Positions 31,324 to 41,160 of a stretch of 64,000 nt of DNA are shown here, piece after piece; position 1 is the stretch's first letter, and the number at the start of each line of letters is the position of its first letter. A program made the translations under genes and the position numbers. Location of the stretch: assembly GCF_021228295.1 (NCBI RefSeq), contig NZ_JAJQPD010000002.1, forward strand, positions 434,001 through 498,000, in the 5' to 3' direction. The notes below the pieces were generated by a model. It saw only the letters and a program-made list of their open reading frames with translations, made no database searches and was not told the DNA's origin. The DNA comes from Agromyces humatus (GTDB taxonomy: Bacteria; Actinomycetota; Actinomycetes; Actinomycetales; Microbacteriaceae).

Positions 31324-33900
31324 TTACGTTGCGACGGCGACGAGGCCGAGTTCGGCGGTCGACAGGAGCAGCGGATGCCGCGGCACCGCCCGCACCGTGT
31401 AGCCGAACGCGCCCGCCCGATCGAGGGTGACGGTGCCCGTGTAGAGGCGGGGTCCCGACGAGGCGGCCGCGGACGCGGCATCCGTCACCGGTGCCGGCGC
31501 GAGCGACGCACGCCGCACCGCGTCGATGGTGTCGTCGGCACGGCTGCGGCCGTAGACGACCTCGACGGTGACGTCGTCGGCGGAGAGCCCGTCGAGCTCG
31601 ACGTAGGCGCGCAGCTGCAACTGGTCGCCGACGTGCGGGCTGTCGACGCCACCGGACTCGACGTGCGTGACCTGCACGTTGGGCCACGAGCCGCGCACCC
31701 GCGCCGCCCATGCGGCGAGGTCTCGGGCGCTGCGGGCGTCGTCGGCGATCATCACGGCCGCGTGCTCGGCGGCAGGCCGGTAGAGCTCCTCGACGTACTG
31801 GCGCACCATGCGATCGGCGCCGAGTTCGGGGGCGAGCGTTGCAAGGGTCTGCCGCACGCGGCGCACCCACTCGACCGGAACGCCGTCGCCGTCGCGCTCG
31901 TAGTAACGCGTGGCCACGTGGTGCTCGAGCAGCTCGTAGAGCGCCGCCGCTTCGAGCGCGTCGCGTTCGCCGGCGTCGCCGGCGGCATCGGCCGAAGGGA
32001 TCACCCAGCCGTAGTCGTCACCCGCGAACTCCGCCCACCAGCCATCGAGGATCGACAGGTTGAGCGCGCCGTTCATCGCGGCCTTCATGCCCGAGGTGCC
32101 GCATGCCTCGAGCGGGCGCAGCGGGTTGTTGAGCCAGACGTCGCAGCCGGGGTAGAGCACCTGCGCCATGCCGATGTCGTAGTCGGGGAGGAAGACGATG
32201 CGGTCGCGCAGCTCGGGCTGCTGTGCGAACTGCACGAGCTGCTGGATGAGCCGCTTGCCCTCGTCGTCGGCCGGATGCGACTTGCCGGCGATCACGAACT
32301 GCACGGGCCGCTCGGGGTTGGTGAGGATCGACCTGAGTCGCTCGGGGTCCTGCAGCATGAGGGTGAGCCGCTTGTACGTCGGCACACGGCGGGCGAACCC
32401 GACGGTGAGGGTGTCGGGGTCGAGCACCTTCGAGATCCACTTCGGAGCCGCGGAGCCCGAGTGCTGCTCGCTCCACGCCGCCGCGAGGCGTCCGCGGGCG
32501 TCTTCGACGAGCTGCAGGCGCATACGGCGCTTGACGTTCCAGAACTCGGCGTCGCTGAGCGCGTCGCTGCGCCAGTCGGCGTGCTCGGTGTCGCCCGTTC
32601 CGAGGGTCGACTCGGCGACGCCGAGCAGGGCCGGGTCGGTCCAGGTGGGTGCGTGCACGCCGTTCGTGATCGAGGTGATCGGCACGTCGTCGGCGTCGAA
32701 GCCTGGCCACAGGTCGCCGAACATGCGGCGACTGACCTGGCCGTGCAGCTTCGAGACGCCGTTGGCGTGCTGCGCGAGCCGCAGGCCCATGACCGCCATG
32801 TTGAATGCACTCGTCGCCGGGTCGGCGCCGGGCTCGACACCGAGGGCGAGCGCATCGGCCGGCTCGACGCCGGGGAGCAGAGAACTCGTCAGGTACCGCT
32901 CGACGAGCCCGCGGTCGAACCGGTCGATGCCCGCCGGCACGGGCGTATGCGTCGTGAACACGGTGCCGGCGCGCACGAGCTGCAGCGCCTCGGCGAACGT
33001 GAGCCCCTCGCCGATGTACGTCGCGATGCGCTCGAGGCCGAGGAACCCGGCGTGCCCCTCGTTCATGTGGAATACGTCGGGCGCGGGCGTGCCGCTGAGC
33101 GAGGTGAACGACCGCACCGCGCGGGCGCCACCGATGCCGAGCAGCAACTCCTGCAGCAGCCGGTGCTCACCGCCGCCACCGTAGAGCCGGTCGGTCACCG
33201 TACGCAGCTCATCGGTGTTCGTGGGGATGTCGGTGTCGAGCATCAGCAGCGTGATGCGCCCGATCGAGGCCTTCCAGACGCGGGCGTGCAGGCTCGCGCC
33301 GTCGGGCAGCGCGAGCGTGATCTGCACGGGCGAGCCGTCGGGATCGCGCAGCACCGACAACGGCAGGCCATCGGGGTCGAGCACGGGGTATCGCTCCTGC
33401 TGCCAGCCGTCGGGCGAGATCGACTGCGAGAAGTACCCCGACTTGTAGAAGAGCCCGACGCCGATGAGGGGAACCCCCAGATCGGATGCCGCTTTCAGGT
33501 GATCGCCCGCGAGGATGCCGAGGCCGCCCGAATACTGCGGCAGCGCCTCGGTGATGCCGAACTCGGGCGAGAAGTACGCGATCGTGGCCGGCACCCGGGC
33601 ACCGAGCGACTGGAACCACCGCGGCTCGGACAAGTACTCGCGCAACCCCGCCCGCTCGCGCTCGGCCCACTCGAGGTAGCCGCCGTCGGCTGCGAGCTCA
33701 CCGAGTCGTGCCGGATCGACCTCGCCGAGGAACGCGACCGGGTCGCGCTCGCAGGTGCGCCACAGCACGGGGTCGATGTGCTCGAACAGGCGCCGGGTCG
33801 GCTCATGCCAGGACCAGCGCAGGTTGCCGGCGAGCTCCTCGAGCGCGCTCAGGGAGCCGGGAACGACGGCGCGAACAGTGAACTTGCGGATCGGCTTCAC
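31324..33900 (-). CDS. glgP: Alpha-glucan (glycogen/maltodextrin) phosphorylase
   Basis: 858 residues of the GT35 'alpha-glucan family' type with N-terminal DUF3417. YFSPEFGITEALPQYSGGLGILAGDHLKAASDLG and HMNEGHAGF are signatures; the PLP lysine lies in EACGTSGMKAAMNGALNLSILDGWWAE. It releases glucose-1-phosphate, or in GlgE-pathway organisms can release maltose-1-phosphate from glucan ends. GTG 33900 (MKPIRKFTV) follows TAGGGT plus seven bases; homology begins there. Convergent with ybaK, four bases apart. Confidence 0.95.
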   Translation of the reverse strand: MKPIRKFTVRAVVPGSLSALEELAGNLRWSWHEPTRRLFEHIDPVLWRTCERDPVAFLGEVDPARLGELAADGGYLEWAERERAGLREYLSEPRWFQSLGARVPATIAYFSPEFGITEALPQYSGGLGILAGDHLKAASDLGVPLIGVGLFYKSGYFSQSISPDGWQQERYPVLDPDGLPLSVLRDPDGSPVQITLALPDGASLHARVWKASIGRITLLMLDTDIPTNTDELRTVTDRLYGGGGEHRLLQELLLGIGGARAVRSFTSLSGTPAPDVFHMNEGHAGFLGLERIATYIGEGLTFAEALQLVRAGTVFTTHTPVPAGIDRFDRGLVERYLTSSLLPGVEPADALALGVEPGADPATSAFNMAVMGLRLAQHANGVSKLHGQVSRRMFGDLWPGFDADDVPITSITNGVHAPTWTDPALLGVAESTLGTGDTEHADWRSDALSDAEFWNVKRRMRLQLVEDARGRLAAAWSEQHSGSAAPKWISKVLDPDTLTVGFARRVPTYKRLTLMLQDPERLRSILTNPERPVQFVIAGKSHPADDEGKRLIQQLVQFAQQPELRDRIVFLPDYDIGMAQVLYPGCDVWLNNPLRPLEACGTSGMKAAMNGALNLSILDGWWAEFAGDDYGWVIPSADAAGDAGERDALEAAALYELLEHHVATRYYERDGDGVPVEWVRRVRQTLATLAPELGADRMVRQYVEELYRPAAEHAAVMIADDARSARDLAAWAARVRGSWPNVQVTHVESGGVDSPHVGDQLQLRAYVELDGLSADDVTVEVVYGRSRADDTIDAVRRASLAPAPVTDAASAAASSGPRLYTGTVTLDRAGAFGYTVRAVPRHPLLLSTAELGLVAVAT

Positions 33901-33907
33901 GGGGTCA

Positions 33908-33913
33908 ACCCTA
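33908..33913 (-). promoter_or_regulatory. -10 element TAGGGT for glgP
   Basis: Minus-strand TAGGGT, seven bases, then GTG (33900); predicted leaderless start. Confidence 0.45.
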
Positions 33914-34028
33914 TGGGCGGTGCATGACGAATGTGTGAACGGGGGGTCAGCAAGATATCGCGCGACAGCCAAGTCCTCAAGGAGGCGTTGGACAAGTTTT
34001 CACCAACGAGACGACAAATACTTCGGAT

Positions 34029-35270
34029 ATGCCCTGGGTGTTAGGCCCTGTCTTTTCAGCACTCAATCAGGCAGAATCACAAATAGTCAATCGTCTGCCG
34101 ACAATTAGGATCCGTGTGATCGACAAGAAGTACGTGCTCCCACCCGTCGATTTCGGGTCGGCACTCGTGCGCGACGCGTTCGCGATCGAACGACTTCGCG
34201 GCGACCTCGGCACTGGCACCACGCCCGTCGAGACGCTCGTCGAATTGCACGCGTTGTTCCGAGTCGTCATGAGCGTGATCTCGGCTCGCATCGAAGGCAA
34301 TCACACGACCGTATACGACGCGCTGAGCCAACTCGGCCCGGTCGATGCCGGCGAGGAGTCGCCCACCGACTCCCTTCACGAAATCATGAACATCCTCGAT
34401 GGCATCGACTTCATCGACTCGATCGACGCTGCCCAGCCGATCACCCACGTGCTGATTCGCGAGTTGCATCGCATCGCTGTGAGCGACCTGTCCCGCGAGG
34501 GAGATCGCACCCCGGGCGAGTACCGATCGAACGAGGTCTCGATCAGCGACTCAGCCCACGCCCCGCCGTCGCACGTGTACGTGCACGCAGAGATGTCAGC
34601 ACTGCTCGACTTCGCGAATCGCGAGATGCCGACCCACGAGCAGATGATCCACGTCGCAATCGCCCACCACCGCTTCGTCTGGATCCATCCGTTCACGAAT
34701 GGCAATGGGCGCGTCTCGCGGCTCTTCACATATGCGATGCTCCGCAGAAACGGCTTCGATTCAATTCCCGGCTACCGCGCCGTCAACCCGACCGCGGTGT
34801 TCGGCAATGACCGCGACGGCTACTACGCGGCGCTCGAAGCTGCTGACGACCTGTCAGGCACCGGCACGCTCGCCTGGTGCGAGTTCTTCGTGCACGGATT
34901 GCGTCAAGACCTCGAACGTCTCGTGCGCATGCAGGACTTCGACTTCGTGACTCGAGAGCTGCTCAGCCCTGCGATCGATGCACTTCGCGCGAGCGGCGGC
35001 CTCACGCTCGAAGAAGCATCCGCACTGCAGATCGCCGCGGTCACCGGTGTGGTGAAGGCCGCTGACTTGGCACCCGCGCTGCCCGGCACGCCGTCACAGC
35101 GTTCAGTCGCAATCCGCGGCCTACTCGGCCGCGGCCTGCTCACGGCCGATGAACGCGGTCCCCGCTTCTACCGAACGGCGCTCTCGCGGGGACCGCTCGC
35201 CCCGTTCATCGTGCGGCGGCTTGACGCCCTCGGTTACCTGCCGCGAATGCTCGAACACGATGGCGAGTGA
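34029..35270 (+). CDS. Fic-domain protein (predicted AMP transferase, class II)
   Basis: 413 residues from the ATG used here. The Fic motif HPFTNGNGRVSR starts at His220 and matches HxFx(D/N)GNGRxxR, so nucleotide transfer from ATP to a protein hydroxyl is predicted. An inhibitory helix precedes it: S85-A-R-I-E89-G90 fits (S/T)xxxE(G/N), the N-terminal class II arrangement in which Glu blocks the ATP gamma-phosphate. Residues ~310-400 resemble a winged-helix domain (AVTGVVKAADLAPALPGTPSQRSVAIRGLLGRGLL). GTG 34116 is an alternative start with AGGA upstream. No antitoxin-like partner is adjacent. Confidence 0.88.
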   Translation: MPWVLGPVFSALNQAESQIVNRLPTIRIRVIDKKYVLPPVDFGSALVRDAFAIERLRGDLGTGTTPVETLVELHALFRVVMSVISARIEGNHTTVYDALSQLGPVDAGEESPTDSLHEIMNILDGIDFIDSIDAAQPITHVLIRELHRIAVSDLSREGDRTPGEYRSNEVSISDSAHAPPSHVYVHAEMSALLDFANREMPTHEQMIHVAIAHHRFVWIHPFTNGNGRVSRLFTYAMLRRNGFDSIPGYRAVNPTAVFGNDRDGYYAALEAADDLSGTGTLAWCEFFVHGLRQDLERLVRMQDFDFVTRELLSPAIDALRASGGLTLEEASALQIAAVTGVVKAADLAPALPGTPSQRSVAIRGLLGRGLLTADERGPRFYRTALSRGPLAPFIVRRLDALGYLPRMLEHDGE

Positions 35271-35337
35271 GCGCGCGAACGACGAATCGAGTGGCACGAG
35301 AACGGAGCCGCCCTCACCCATCCGACTGCCGAAGTCC

Positions 35338-35694
35338 TCACCGGACATGACTACCGGCCGTTCGCCTGCCGCGCGCTACCGCTTCGACAAGCACCTCGCC
35401 GCTCTTCGAGTCAACGAGCGGAAGCTCTGGATACAAGCCACCCGCCGTGGTGTATCCCTGCTTTGATTCGCGAATCGCCTTGACCAAGAAGGCGAATACA
35501 AGCGCTATCACTGCAACAAAGTTCAGACACGCCAACAGCATCAACATGGCGAGCCAAACCGGTACTGTGTTGGCGGTTGCACCCGACGCGAGATACGCGA
35601 CACCACTGGCAACCGTCAACAAGGTCAAGGTCGCCGAAAGTGGCCACAGCGGCCCGCTCCACTGCCGCGCCGAAGGACCTCGTAGTATGCGCAT
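35338..35694 (-). CDS. Hypothetical two-helix membrane protein
   Basis: 118 residues. ATG 35694 is chosen for GGGAGA five bases upstream; longer readings would start in the next intergenic region. Two membrane helices (about residues 15-40 and 48-77) are followed by a polar tail. Codon use and base composition are less GC-rich than neighbours, as for the adjacent fic gene. No family recognised. Convergent with fic, so a co-regulated toxin-antitoxin arrangement is unlikely. Confidence 0.55.
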   Translation of the reverse strand: MRILRGPSARQWSGPLWPLSATLTLLTVASGVAYLASGATANTVPVWLAMLMLLACLNFVAVIALVFAFLVKAIRESKQGYTTAGGLYPELPLVDSKSGEVLVEAVARGRRTAGSHVR

Positions 35695-35863
35695 CGTTCT
35701 CCCGGCAACCGAACTCACCCATGCCTGTCTCAGGTACCGGCTCGTATCAACTGTAGAGCTATCGTGAGCGCTTACCCCCAATTCGGAGGGTACAGACCAC
35801 GCGAGACTCACCGGGCGGAATCTCGATGAGCTTCGCCGCCCGAGTGACATATCGCCACCGGTT

Positions 35864-35887
35864 TCGACAGGCTCAACGCGCACAAAC
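35864..35887 (+). repeat. Dispersed intergenic repeat (GTTTCGACAGGCTCAAC type)
   Basis: GGTTTCGACAGGCTCAACGC upstream of glgE matches a short repeat that I recall as common in Microbacteriaceae intergenic regions. Single copy here; it lies at the junction of the AT-richer island and the glgE promoter. Confidence 0.5.
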
Positions 35888-35891
35888 GCGC

Positions 35892-35897
35892 TACGGT
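35892..35897 (+). promoter_or_regulatory. -10 element TACGGT for glgE
   Basis: TACGGT, six bases, then GTG (35904). It supports the 673-residue form over an upstream in-frame ATG. Confidence 0.5.
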
Positions 35898-35903
35898 CGA
35901 ACC

Positions 35904-37925
35904 GTGACGACCGCCCCTGTGCTCGCCGGCCGCATCCCCGTGACGCGGCTCACCCCAGCCCTGCCCGATGCCCGCTGGCGCCCCAAAGCGTTCGAGGGCG
36001 AGGTCGTGCCGTTCCGGGCGACCGTGTTCCGCGAGGGGCACGACCAGGTGGGCGCGATGCTCGTGATCATGAGCCCCTCGGGCGTCGAGCGTCGCGAGCG
36101 CATGGCGCCGATGGCACCCGGCACCGACCGGTGGGAGGCGAAGGTGCTGCTCGACGAGGTCGGCGAGTGGCGCTGGCACGTCACGGGCTTCGACGACGAG
36201 ATCGCCACGTGGCGGCACGACGCCGCGCTCAAGGTCGACGCGGGCGTCGACGTCGAGCTCATGTACGAGATCGGTGCGCGGCTCATCGATCGCGCGGTCG
36301 CGGAGAAGACGCGCGCCCGCGCGACGCGCACGAAGCTGACCGCGCTGGCGGCGGCGCTGCGCGACCCAGCGACATCCGCCGCCGAACGCCGTGCCCTCGT
36401 CGACCACCCGCTGCTCGCCGAGTTCGTCGGCGACCCGCTCACCCGCCTCACGACCGCCTCCCCCGAGCACACGATCCTCGTCGAGCGCCGTCGCGCCGGT
36501 GTCGGTTCGTGGTACGAGTTCTTCCCCCGCTCCGAGGGCGCGAAGCAGTTCAAAGACGGCCGATGGAAGAGCGGCACCTTCCGCACGGCGATGCGCCGCC
36601 TCGACGGTGTCGCCGCGATGGGCTTCGACGTCGTGTACCTGCCCCCGATCCACCCGATCGGCGTCACCAACCGCAAGGGCCCGAACAACACGCTGAACCC
36701 CGGCCCGAACGATCCCGGCTCGCCGTGGGCGATCGGGGGTGCGACGCGCGACGGCAGCGCCGGCGGCCACGACGCGGTACATCCCGACCTCGGCACGCTC
36801 GCCGACTTCCGCGCGTTCGTGCGCCGCGCGAACGCGCTCGGCATCGAGGTCGCCCTCGACCTGGCGCTGCAGGCCGCGCCCGACCACCCGTGGGTCGCCG
36901 AGCACCCGGCTTGGTTCACGCAGCTGCCCGACGGCACCATCCGCTACGCCGAGAACCCGCCGAAGAAGTACCAGGACATCTATCCGGTGAACTTCGACGA
37001 CGACCCCGAGGGCATCCTCGCCGAGGTCCTGCGCATCGTCCGCCACTGGATGAAGCAGGGCGTGCGCATCTTCCGCGTCGACAATCCGCACACGAAACCG
37101 CTGTGGTTCTGGGAGCGGCTGATCGCGACGATCAATGCGGATGACCCGGGCGTGGTGTTCCTCGCCGAGGCGTTCACGCGACCCGCCATGATGCAGGCGC
37201 TCGCGATGGTCGGGTTCCAGCAGTCGTATTCGTATTTCACGTGGCGCAACACGAAGGAGGAGCTCGAGGAGTTCCTGACGTCGGTCTCGCAGGACACCGC
37301 CGACTTCATGCGGCCGAACCTGTTCGTGAACACCCCCGACATCCTGACGGAGTACCTGCAGTTCGGCGGGCCGGCGGCATTCACGGTGCGCGCGACGATC
37401 GCCGCGACGGCGGCACCGCTCTGGGGCGTGTACGCGGGCTTCGAGCTGTTCGAATCGGTCGCGCGGCCCGGCGCCGAAGAGGCCATCGACAACGAGAAGT
37501 ACGAGTACAAGCCCCGCGACTTCGACGCGGCCGAGGCCGAGGGCCGATCGCTCGCGCTGTACCTCGGCATCCTGAACCGCATCCGGTCCGACCACCCGGC
37601 GCTCGGTCAGCTCCGCAACATCCGGTTCCATCACAGTGAGGACGACTCGGTACTGGTGTACTCGAAGCATCTCGAGGGCCGCTTCACCCCGACCGGCGTC
37701 GACGACACCATCATCGTCGTCGCGAACGTCGACCCGCACTCGGTGCGCGAGACGACGGTGCACCTCGACCTCGCCGAGATCGGGCTCGAGCCCGGCGCGC
37801 GCTTCGAGGTCGAAGACCTCGTCACCGGTACGGTCTGGGAGTGGGGTGCGTCGAACTACGTGCGGCTCGACGCGTTCACCCGCCCCGCGCACATCCTGCA
37901 CGTGAGAAGGGGCCCGCATGCCTGA
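35904..37925 (+). CDS. glgE: Alpha-1,4-glucan:maltose-1-phosphate maltosyltransferase
   Basis: 673 residues, standard for GlgE (GH13_3). N-terminal alpha/beta domains precede the barrel; diagnostic blocks are [48 protein letters not shown] with the nucleophile Asp, and [12 protein letters not shown] with the acid Glu. It extends alpha-1,4-glucan with maltosyl units from maltose-1-phosphate. The stop overlaps the glgB start by eight bases, giving a tight glgE-glgB unit. No treS-pep2 or glgC/glgM is in view, so the maltose-1-phosphate source lies elsewhere. Confidence 0.96.
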   Translation: MTTAPVLAGRIPVTRLTPALPDARWRPKAFEGEVVPFRATVFREGHDQVGAMLVIMSPSGVERRERMAPMAPGTDRWEAKVLLDEVGEWRWHVTGFDDEIATWRHDAALKVDAGVDVELMYEIGARLIDRAVAEKTRARATRTKLTALAAALRDPATSAAERRALVDHPLLAEFVGDPLTRLTTASPEHTILVERRRAGVGSWYEFFPRSEGAKQFKDGRWKSGTFRTAMRRLDGVAAMGFDVVYLPPIHPIGVTNRKGPNNTLNPGPNDPGSPWAIGGATRDGSAGGHDAVHPDLGTLADFRAFVRRANALGIEVALDLALQAAPDHPWVAEHPAWFTQLPDGTIRYAENPPKKYQDIYPVNFDDDPEGILAEVLRIVRHWMKQGVRIFRVDNPHTKPLWFWERLIATINADDPGVVFLAEAFTRPAMMQALAMVGFQQSYSYFTWRNTKEELEEFLTSVSQDTADFMRPNLFVNTPDILTEYLQFGGPAAFTVRATIAATAAPLWGVYAGFELFESVARPGAEEAIDNEKYEYKPRDFDAAEAEGRSLALYLGILNRIRSDHPALGQLRNIRFHHSEDDSVLVYSKHLEGRFTPTGVDDTIIVVANVDPHSVRETTVHLDLAEIGLEPGARFEVEDLVTGTVWEWGASNYVRLDAFTRPAHILHVRRGPHA

Positions 37926-40116
37926 ACCAGTCGCCGCACCCGTCATCGCCGACGAGGTGCTCGCCGCGGTCGCCGAGGGCCGTCACTCGGATCCGCACTC
38001 GGTGCTGGGGCAGCACGGCTTCGACCTCGCGCAGGAGCGCGGCCCGTTCACCGTGATCCGCACACGACGCCCCCTCGCCGACTCCGTCGAGGCGGTGCTG
38101 GCCGACGGCACGCCCGTGCCGCTCGAGCACGTCGGGCACGGCGTGTGGGCCGGGGCGGGAGCCTTCGGACCGACCGACTACCGCGTCATCGCCCACTACA
38201 ACGGCGACACCGAGTGGTCGGCCGACGACCCCTATCGTTTCGCCCCGACGATCGGCGAACTCGACCTGCACCTCATCGGCGAGGGCCGCCACGAAGAACT
38301 CTGGAAGAGCCTCGGTGCCCGCTATCGCGACCACTGGGGCGTCGCCGGGGCCGTGAGCGGCACCGCCTTCACCGTGTGGGCGCCGCACGCCCGGGCCGTG
38401 CGGGTCGTCGGCGAGTTCAACCGGTGGGACGGCGCCGGGCACGCGATGCGCAGCATGGGCTCATCAGGCGTGTGGGAACTGTTCGTGCCCGACCTCGAGC
38501 CCGGCACGATCTACAAGTTCGAGATCCTCACCGGCTCGGGCGCGTGGGTCATGAAGGCCGATCCCATGGCCCGCCAGGCCGAGATCGCCCCCGCGACCGC
38601 GTCGGTCGTGAGCGTAAGCTCCCACGAATGGCGCGACGGCGATTGGATGTCGCGGCGAGCCGCCACCAACCCGCACGAGCTGCCGATGTCGATCTACGAA
38701 CTGCACCTCGGCTCGTGGCGACCCGGTAAGGGATATCGCGAGGTCGCCGACGAGCTCATCGAGTACCTCGACTGGCTGGGCTACACGCACGTCGAGTTCA
38801 TGCCGCTGGCGGAGCATCCGTTCGGTGGTTCCTGGGGCTATCAGGTCACCGGGTACTTCGCCGCGACGAGCCGCTACGGCTCGCCCGACGACCTCAGGTA
38901 CCTCATCGACCGGCTGCACCAGGCCGGCGTGGGGGTGCTCATGGACTGGGTGCCCGGGCACTTCCCGAAAGACGACTGGGCCCTCGCCCGCTTCGACGGC
39001 GAACCGCTCTACGAGCACGCCGACCCGCGGCGCGGTGAGCAGCTCGACTGGGGCACCTACGTGTTCGACTACGGCAACCCCCGGGTGCGCAACTTCCTCG
39101 TCGCGAACGCGTTGTTCTGGCTCGAGGAGTTCCACGTCGACGGGCTGCGTGTCGACGCGGTCGCCTCGATGCTCTACCTCGACTACTCGCGCGAAGAGGG
39201 ACAGTGGGAGCCGAACATCTACGGCGGGCGCGAGAACCTCGAGGCCATCGGCTTCCTGCAGGAGGTCAGCGCCACCGCCTACAAGCGCAACCCGGGCATC
39301 GTCATGATCGCCGAGGAGTCGACATCATGGCCCGGCGTGACCGCGCCGACGAGCTCGGGCGGGCTCGGGTTCGGTTACAAGTGGAACATGGGCTGGATGC
39401 ACGACACCCTGCAGTACATCTCGAAAGACCCGATGTACCGCTCGCACCACCACAACGACCTCACGTTCTCGTTCCTCTACGCGTTCAGCGAGCACTTCGT
39501 GCTGCCGATCAGCCACGACGAGGTCGTGCACGGCAAGGGCTCGCTCATCCGCAAGATGCCCGGCGACCACTGGCAGCAGCTCGCGAACGTGCGTGCCTAC
39601 CTGTCGTACATGTGGGCGCACCCGGGCAAGCAACTGCTGTTCATGGGCCAGGAGTTCGGGCAGCTGTCCGAGTGGAGCGAGGAGCGCGGCCTCGATTGGT
39701 GGATCCTCGACCAGCCGACGCACAAGCAACTCGCCGAGTTCGTCGGCGCGCTCAACCGCGGCTATCGATCGCTGCCGCAGCTGTGGCAGCTCGACGACGA
39801 CTCAGCCGGCTTCGAGTGGGTCGAGGGCGGCGCGGCGTCCGAGAACATCATCGCGTTCCTGCGCTACGACCGCGAACGGCGCCCGTTGCTGTGCATCGTG
39901 AACTTCGCCGGGCGCCCGCACGACGGCTTCCGCGTCGGCCTGCCGATCGCGGGGCGCTGGCGCGAGGTACTGAACTCCGACGCGACGGAGTTCGGCGGTT
40001 CGGGTGTCGGCAACCTCGGCGGCGTCGAGGTGACGGATGCCCCGTGGGCCGGGCGCCCCGCGTCGGGGGTGTTCACCCTGCCCCCGCTCGGGGCGGTCTG
40101 GTTCACGCTCGACTGA
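37918..40116 (+). CDS. glgB: 1,4-alpha-glucan branching enzyme
   Basis: 732 residues: N1 and CBM48 modules, GH13_9 barrel and C-terminal domain. Key blocks are [56 protein letters not shown] (nucleophile Asp) and [12 protein letters not shown] (acid Glu), then [14 protein letters not shown]. It introduces alpha-1,6 branches into the chain made by GlgE. Translationally coupled to glgE. Two tandem intergenic repeats follow the stop. Confidence 0.97.
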   Translation: MPEPVAAPVIADEVLAAVAEGRHSDPHSVLGQHGFDLAQERGPFTVIRTRRPLADSVEAVLADGTPVPLEHVGHGVWAGAGAFGPTDYRVIAHYNGDTEWSADDPYRFAPTIGELDLHLIGEGRHEELWKSLGARYRDHWGVAGAVSGTAFTVWAPHARAVRVVGEFNRWDGAGHAMRSMGSSGVWELFVPDLEPGTIYKFEILTGSGAWVMKADPMARQAEIAPATASVVSVSSHEWRDGDWMSRRAATNPHELPMSIYELHLGSWRPGKGYREVADELIEYLDWLGYTHVEFMPLAEHPFGGSWGYQVTGYFAATSRYGSPDDLRYLIDRLHQAGVGVLMDWVPGHFPKDDWALARFDGEPLYEHADPRRGEQLDWGTYVFDYGNPRVRNFLVANALFWLEEFHVDGLRVDAVASMLYLDYSREEGQWEPNIYGGRENLEAIGFLQEVSATAYKRNPGIVMIAEESTSWPGVTAPTSSGGLGFGYKWNMGWMHDTLQYISKDPMYRSHHHNDLTFSFLYAFSEHFVLPISHDEVVHGKGSLIRKMPGDHWQQLANVRAYLSYMWAHPGKQLLFMGQEFGQLSEWSEERGLDWWILDQPTHKQLAEFVGALNRGYRSLPQLWQLDDDSAGFEWVEGGAASENIIAFLRYDRERRPLLCIVNFAGRPHDGFRVGLPIAGRWREVLNSDATEFGGSGVGNLGGVEVTDAPWAGRPASGVFTLPPLGAVWFTLD

Positions 40117-40123
40117 GTTCGCC

Positions 40124-40174
40124 GGTCGAGCAGGCGCGTCAGCGCCGCCGCGGTCGAGCAGGCGCCTCAGCGCC
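40124..40174. repeat. Tandem pair of palindromic intergenic repeats
   Basis: Two 23-base copies at 40124-40146 and 40152-40174 differ at one position. Each begins GGTCGAGCAG and ends with the small hairpin GGCGC-4-GCGCC. They resemble the GGTCGAG...CGAGACC repeat family often found between genes in Microbacteriaceae. Located between convergent glgB and the CnoX-like gene, where they could act as terminators. Confidence 0.7.
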
Positions 40175-40194
40175 GAATCGAGACTGCGGAAACG

Positions 40195-41160
40195 TCAGTA
40201 CAGCAGGCTCGCCAGCCGACGGCGGGCCGCCGCGACCCGCGGGTCGTCGGTGCCGACGACCTCGAACATCTCGACGATGCGCTCGCGCACGAGTTTCTTG
40301 TCGTCGGCGTCGAGCGTCGAGAACAGGTTCAGCAGACGATCGAAGGCGTCGTCGATGTGCCCGCCCGAGAGGTCGAGGTCGGCCACGTCGAGCTGAGCGT
40401 CGAGGTCGTCGGGTGCGGATGCCGCAGCCGAACGGATCTCGTCGAGCGTCTTGCCCTTGAGCCGGCCGAGCAGGTTCACCTGTGCGAGCCCGGCGGTCGC
40501 GAGCGAGTCGCGAGGGTCTTGGGCGATCGCGGTGCGATAGGCGGATGCCGCGGCGTCGTAGTCGCCCCGCTCGATGGCGTCGTACGCCTCTTGATGCAGC
40601 GGAGGCAGCGGCGGCTCGACCGGCTCCGCGCTCGCGCCCTCAGTGCCGCCGGCCGCGCCGGCCTCGCCGGCCTCGATGCGACCGGTGACCCCGTGCTGTG
40701 CGGCGAGTTCGAGCAGCTGGTCGAACACCTGGCCGATCACGTCGTCGGGCTGCACACCGGCGAAGAGCGGTACCGGCTGCCCTGCGACGAGCGCCACGAC
40801 GGTCGGGATCGACTGCGCCTGGAGGGCCTGCACGAGTTGCGGGCTGCGATCGGAGTCGACCGCAGCGAGCACGAGTCGGCCGTCGCGGGCGCGCACGAGC
40901 CGCTCGAGCGAACCGAGCAGGACCTTCGACGGTTCGCTCCACGACGCCCAGAGCGCGACGACGACGGGAACCGTGCGTGAAAGCTCGAGCGTGTGCCCGA
41001 AGGCCGCATCATCGGTCTCGAAGACGACCTGATCGCCCGGCACCGATGTGGAGTGCGCGCCGTGCTCGGGCGCAGCCCCCTGCTGCTGCCGCTGGACGAG
41101 GGCCGACAGGTCGACCGCGCCACGAAGGCCTGCGCCCGAGGGCGGAATCTCGTTCGTCAT
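40195..41160 (-). CDS. CnoX/YbbN-like thioredoxin-TPR protein without CxxC
   Basis: 321 residues. A thioredoxin domain (~45-150) has ALWASWSEPSKVLLGSLERL in place of WxxWCGPC: both redox cysteines are Ser (SEPS). A Pro/Ala-rich linker and a C-terminal TPR region follow (QEAYDAIERGDYDAAASAYRTAIAQDPRDSLATAGLAQVNLLGRLKG). In E. coli CnoX is a holdase that passes oxidised proteins to chaperones; the missing Cys pair rules out disulfide exchange here. The ATG overlaps the stop of the upstream membrane protein gene (ATGA). Confidence 0.85.
   Translation of the reverse strand: MTNEIPPSGAGLRGAVDLSALVQRQQQGAAPEHGAHSTSVPGDQVVFETDDAAFGHTLELSRTVPVVVALWASWSEPSKVLLGSLERLVRARDGRLVLAAVDSDRSPQLVQALQAQSIPTVVALVAGQPVPLFAGVQPDDVIGQVFDQLLELAAQHGVTGRIEAGEAGAAGGTEGASAEPVEPPLPPLHQEAYDAIERGDYDAAASAYRTAIAQDPRDSLATAGLAQVNLLGRLKGKTLDEIRSAAASAPDDLDAQLDVADLDLSGGHIDDAFDRLLNLFSTLDADDKKLVRERIVEMFEVVGTDDPRVAAARRRLASLLY

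Larger units (their letters stand above)
33930..35860. other. AT-richer accessory island carrying a fic gene
   Basis: Between glgP and glgE the composition falls: by direct count 33961-34140 is 50% G+C and 35461-35580 about 52%, against roughly 70% in the neighbours. It holds a Fic-domain gene and a small membrane protein gene in convergent orientation. No transposase, integrase or flanking direct repeat is visible. A Microbacteriaceae-type intergenic repeat lies at its right edge (35864-35887). Confidence 0.6.

Noticed and set aside
34029..35694. Fic gene plus neighbouring small gene as a toxin-antitoxin pair.
   Set aside because: The second gene is convergent, encodes a membrane protein and lacks an antitoxin inhibitory motif; the Fic protein carries its own inhibitory helix.
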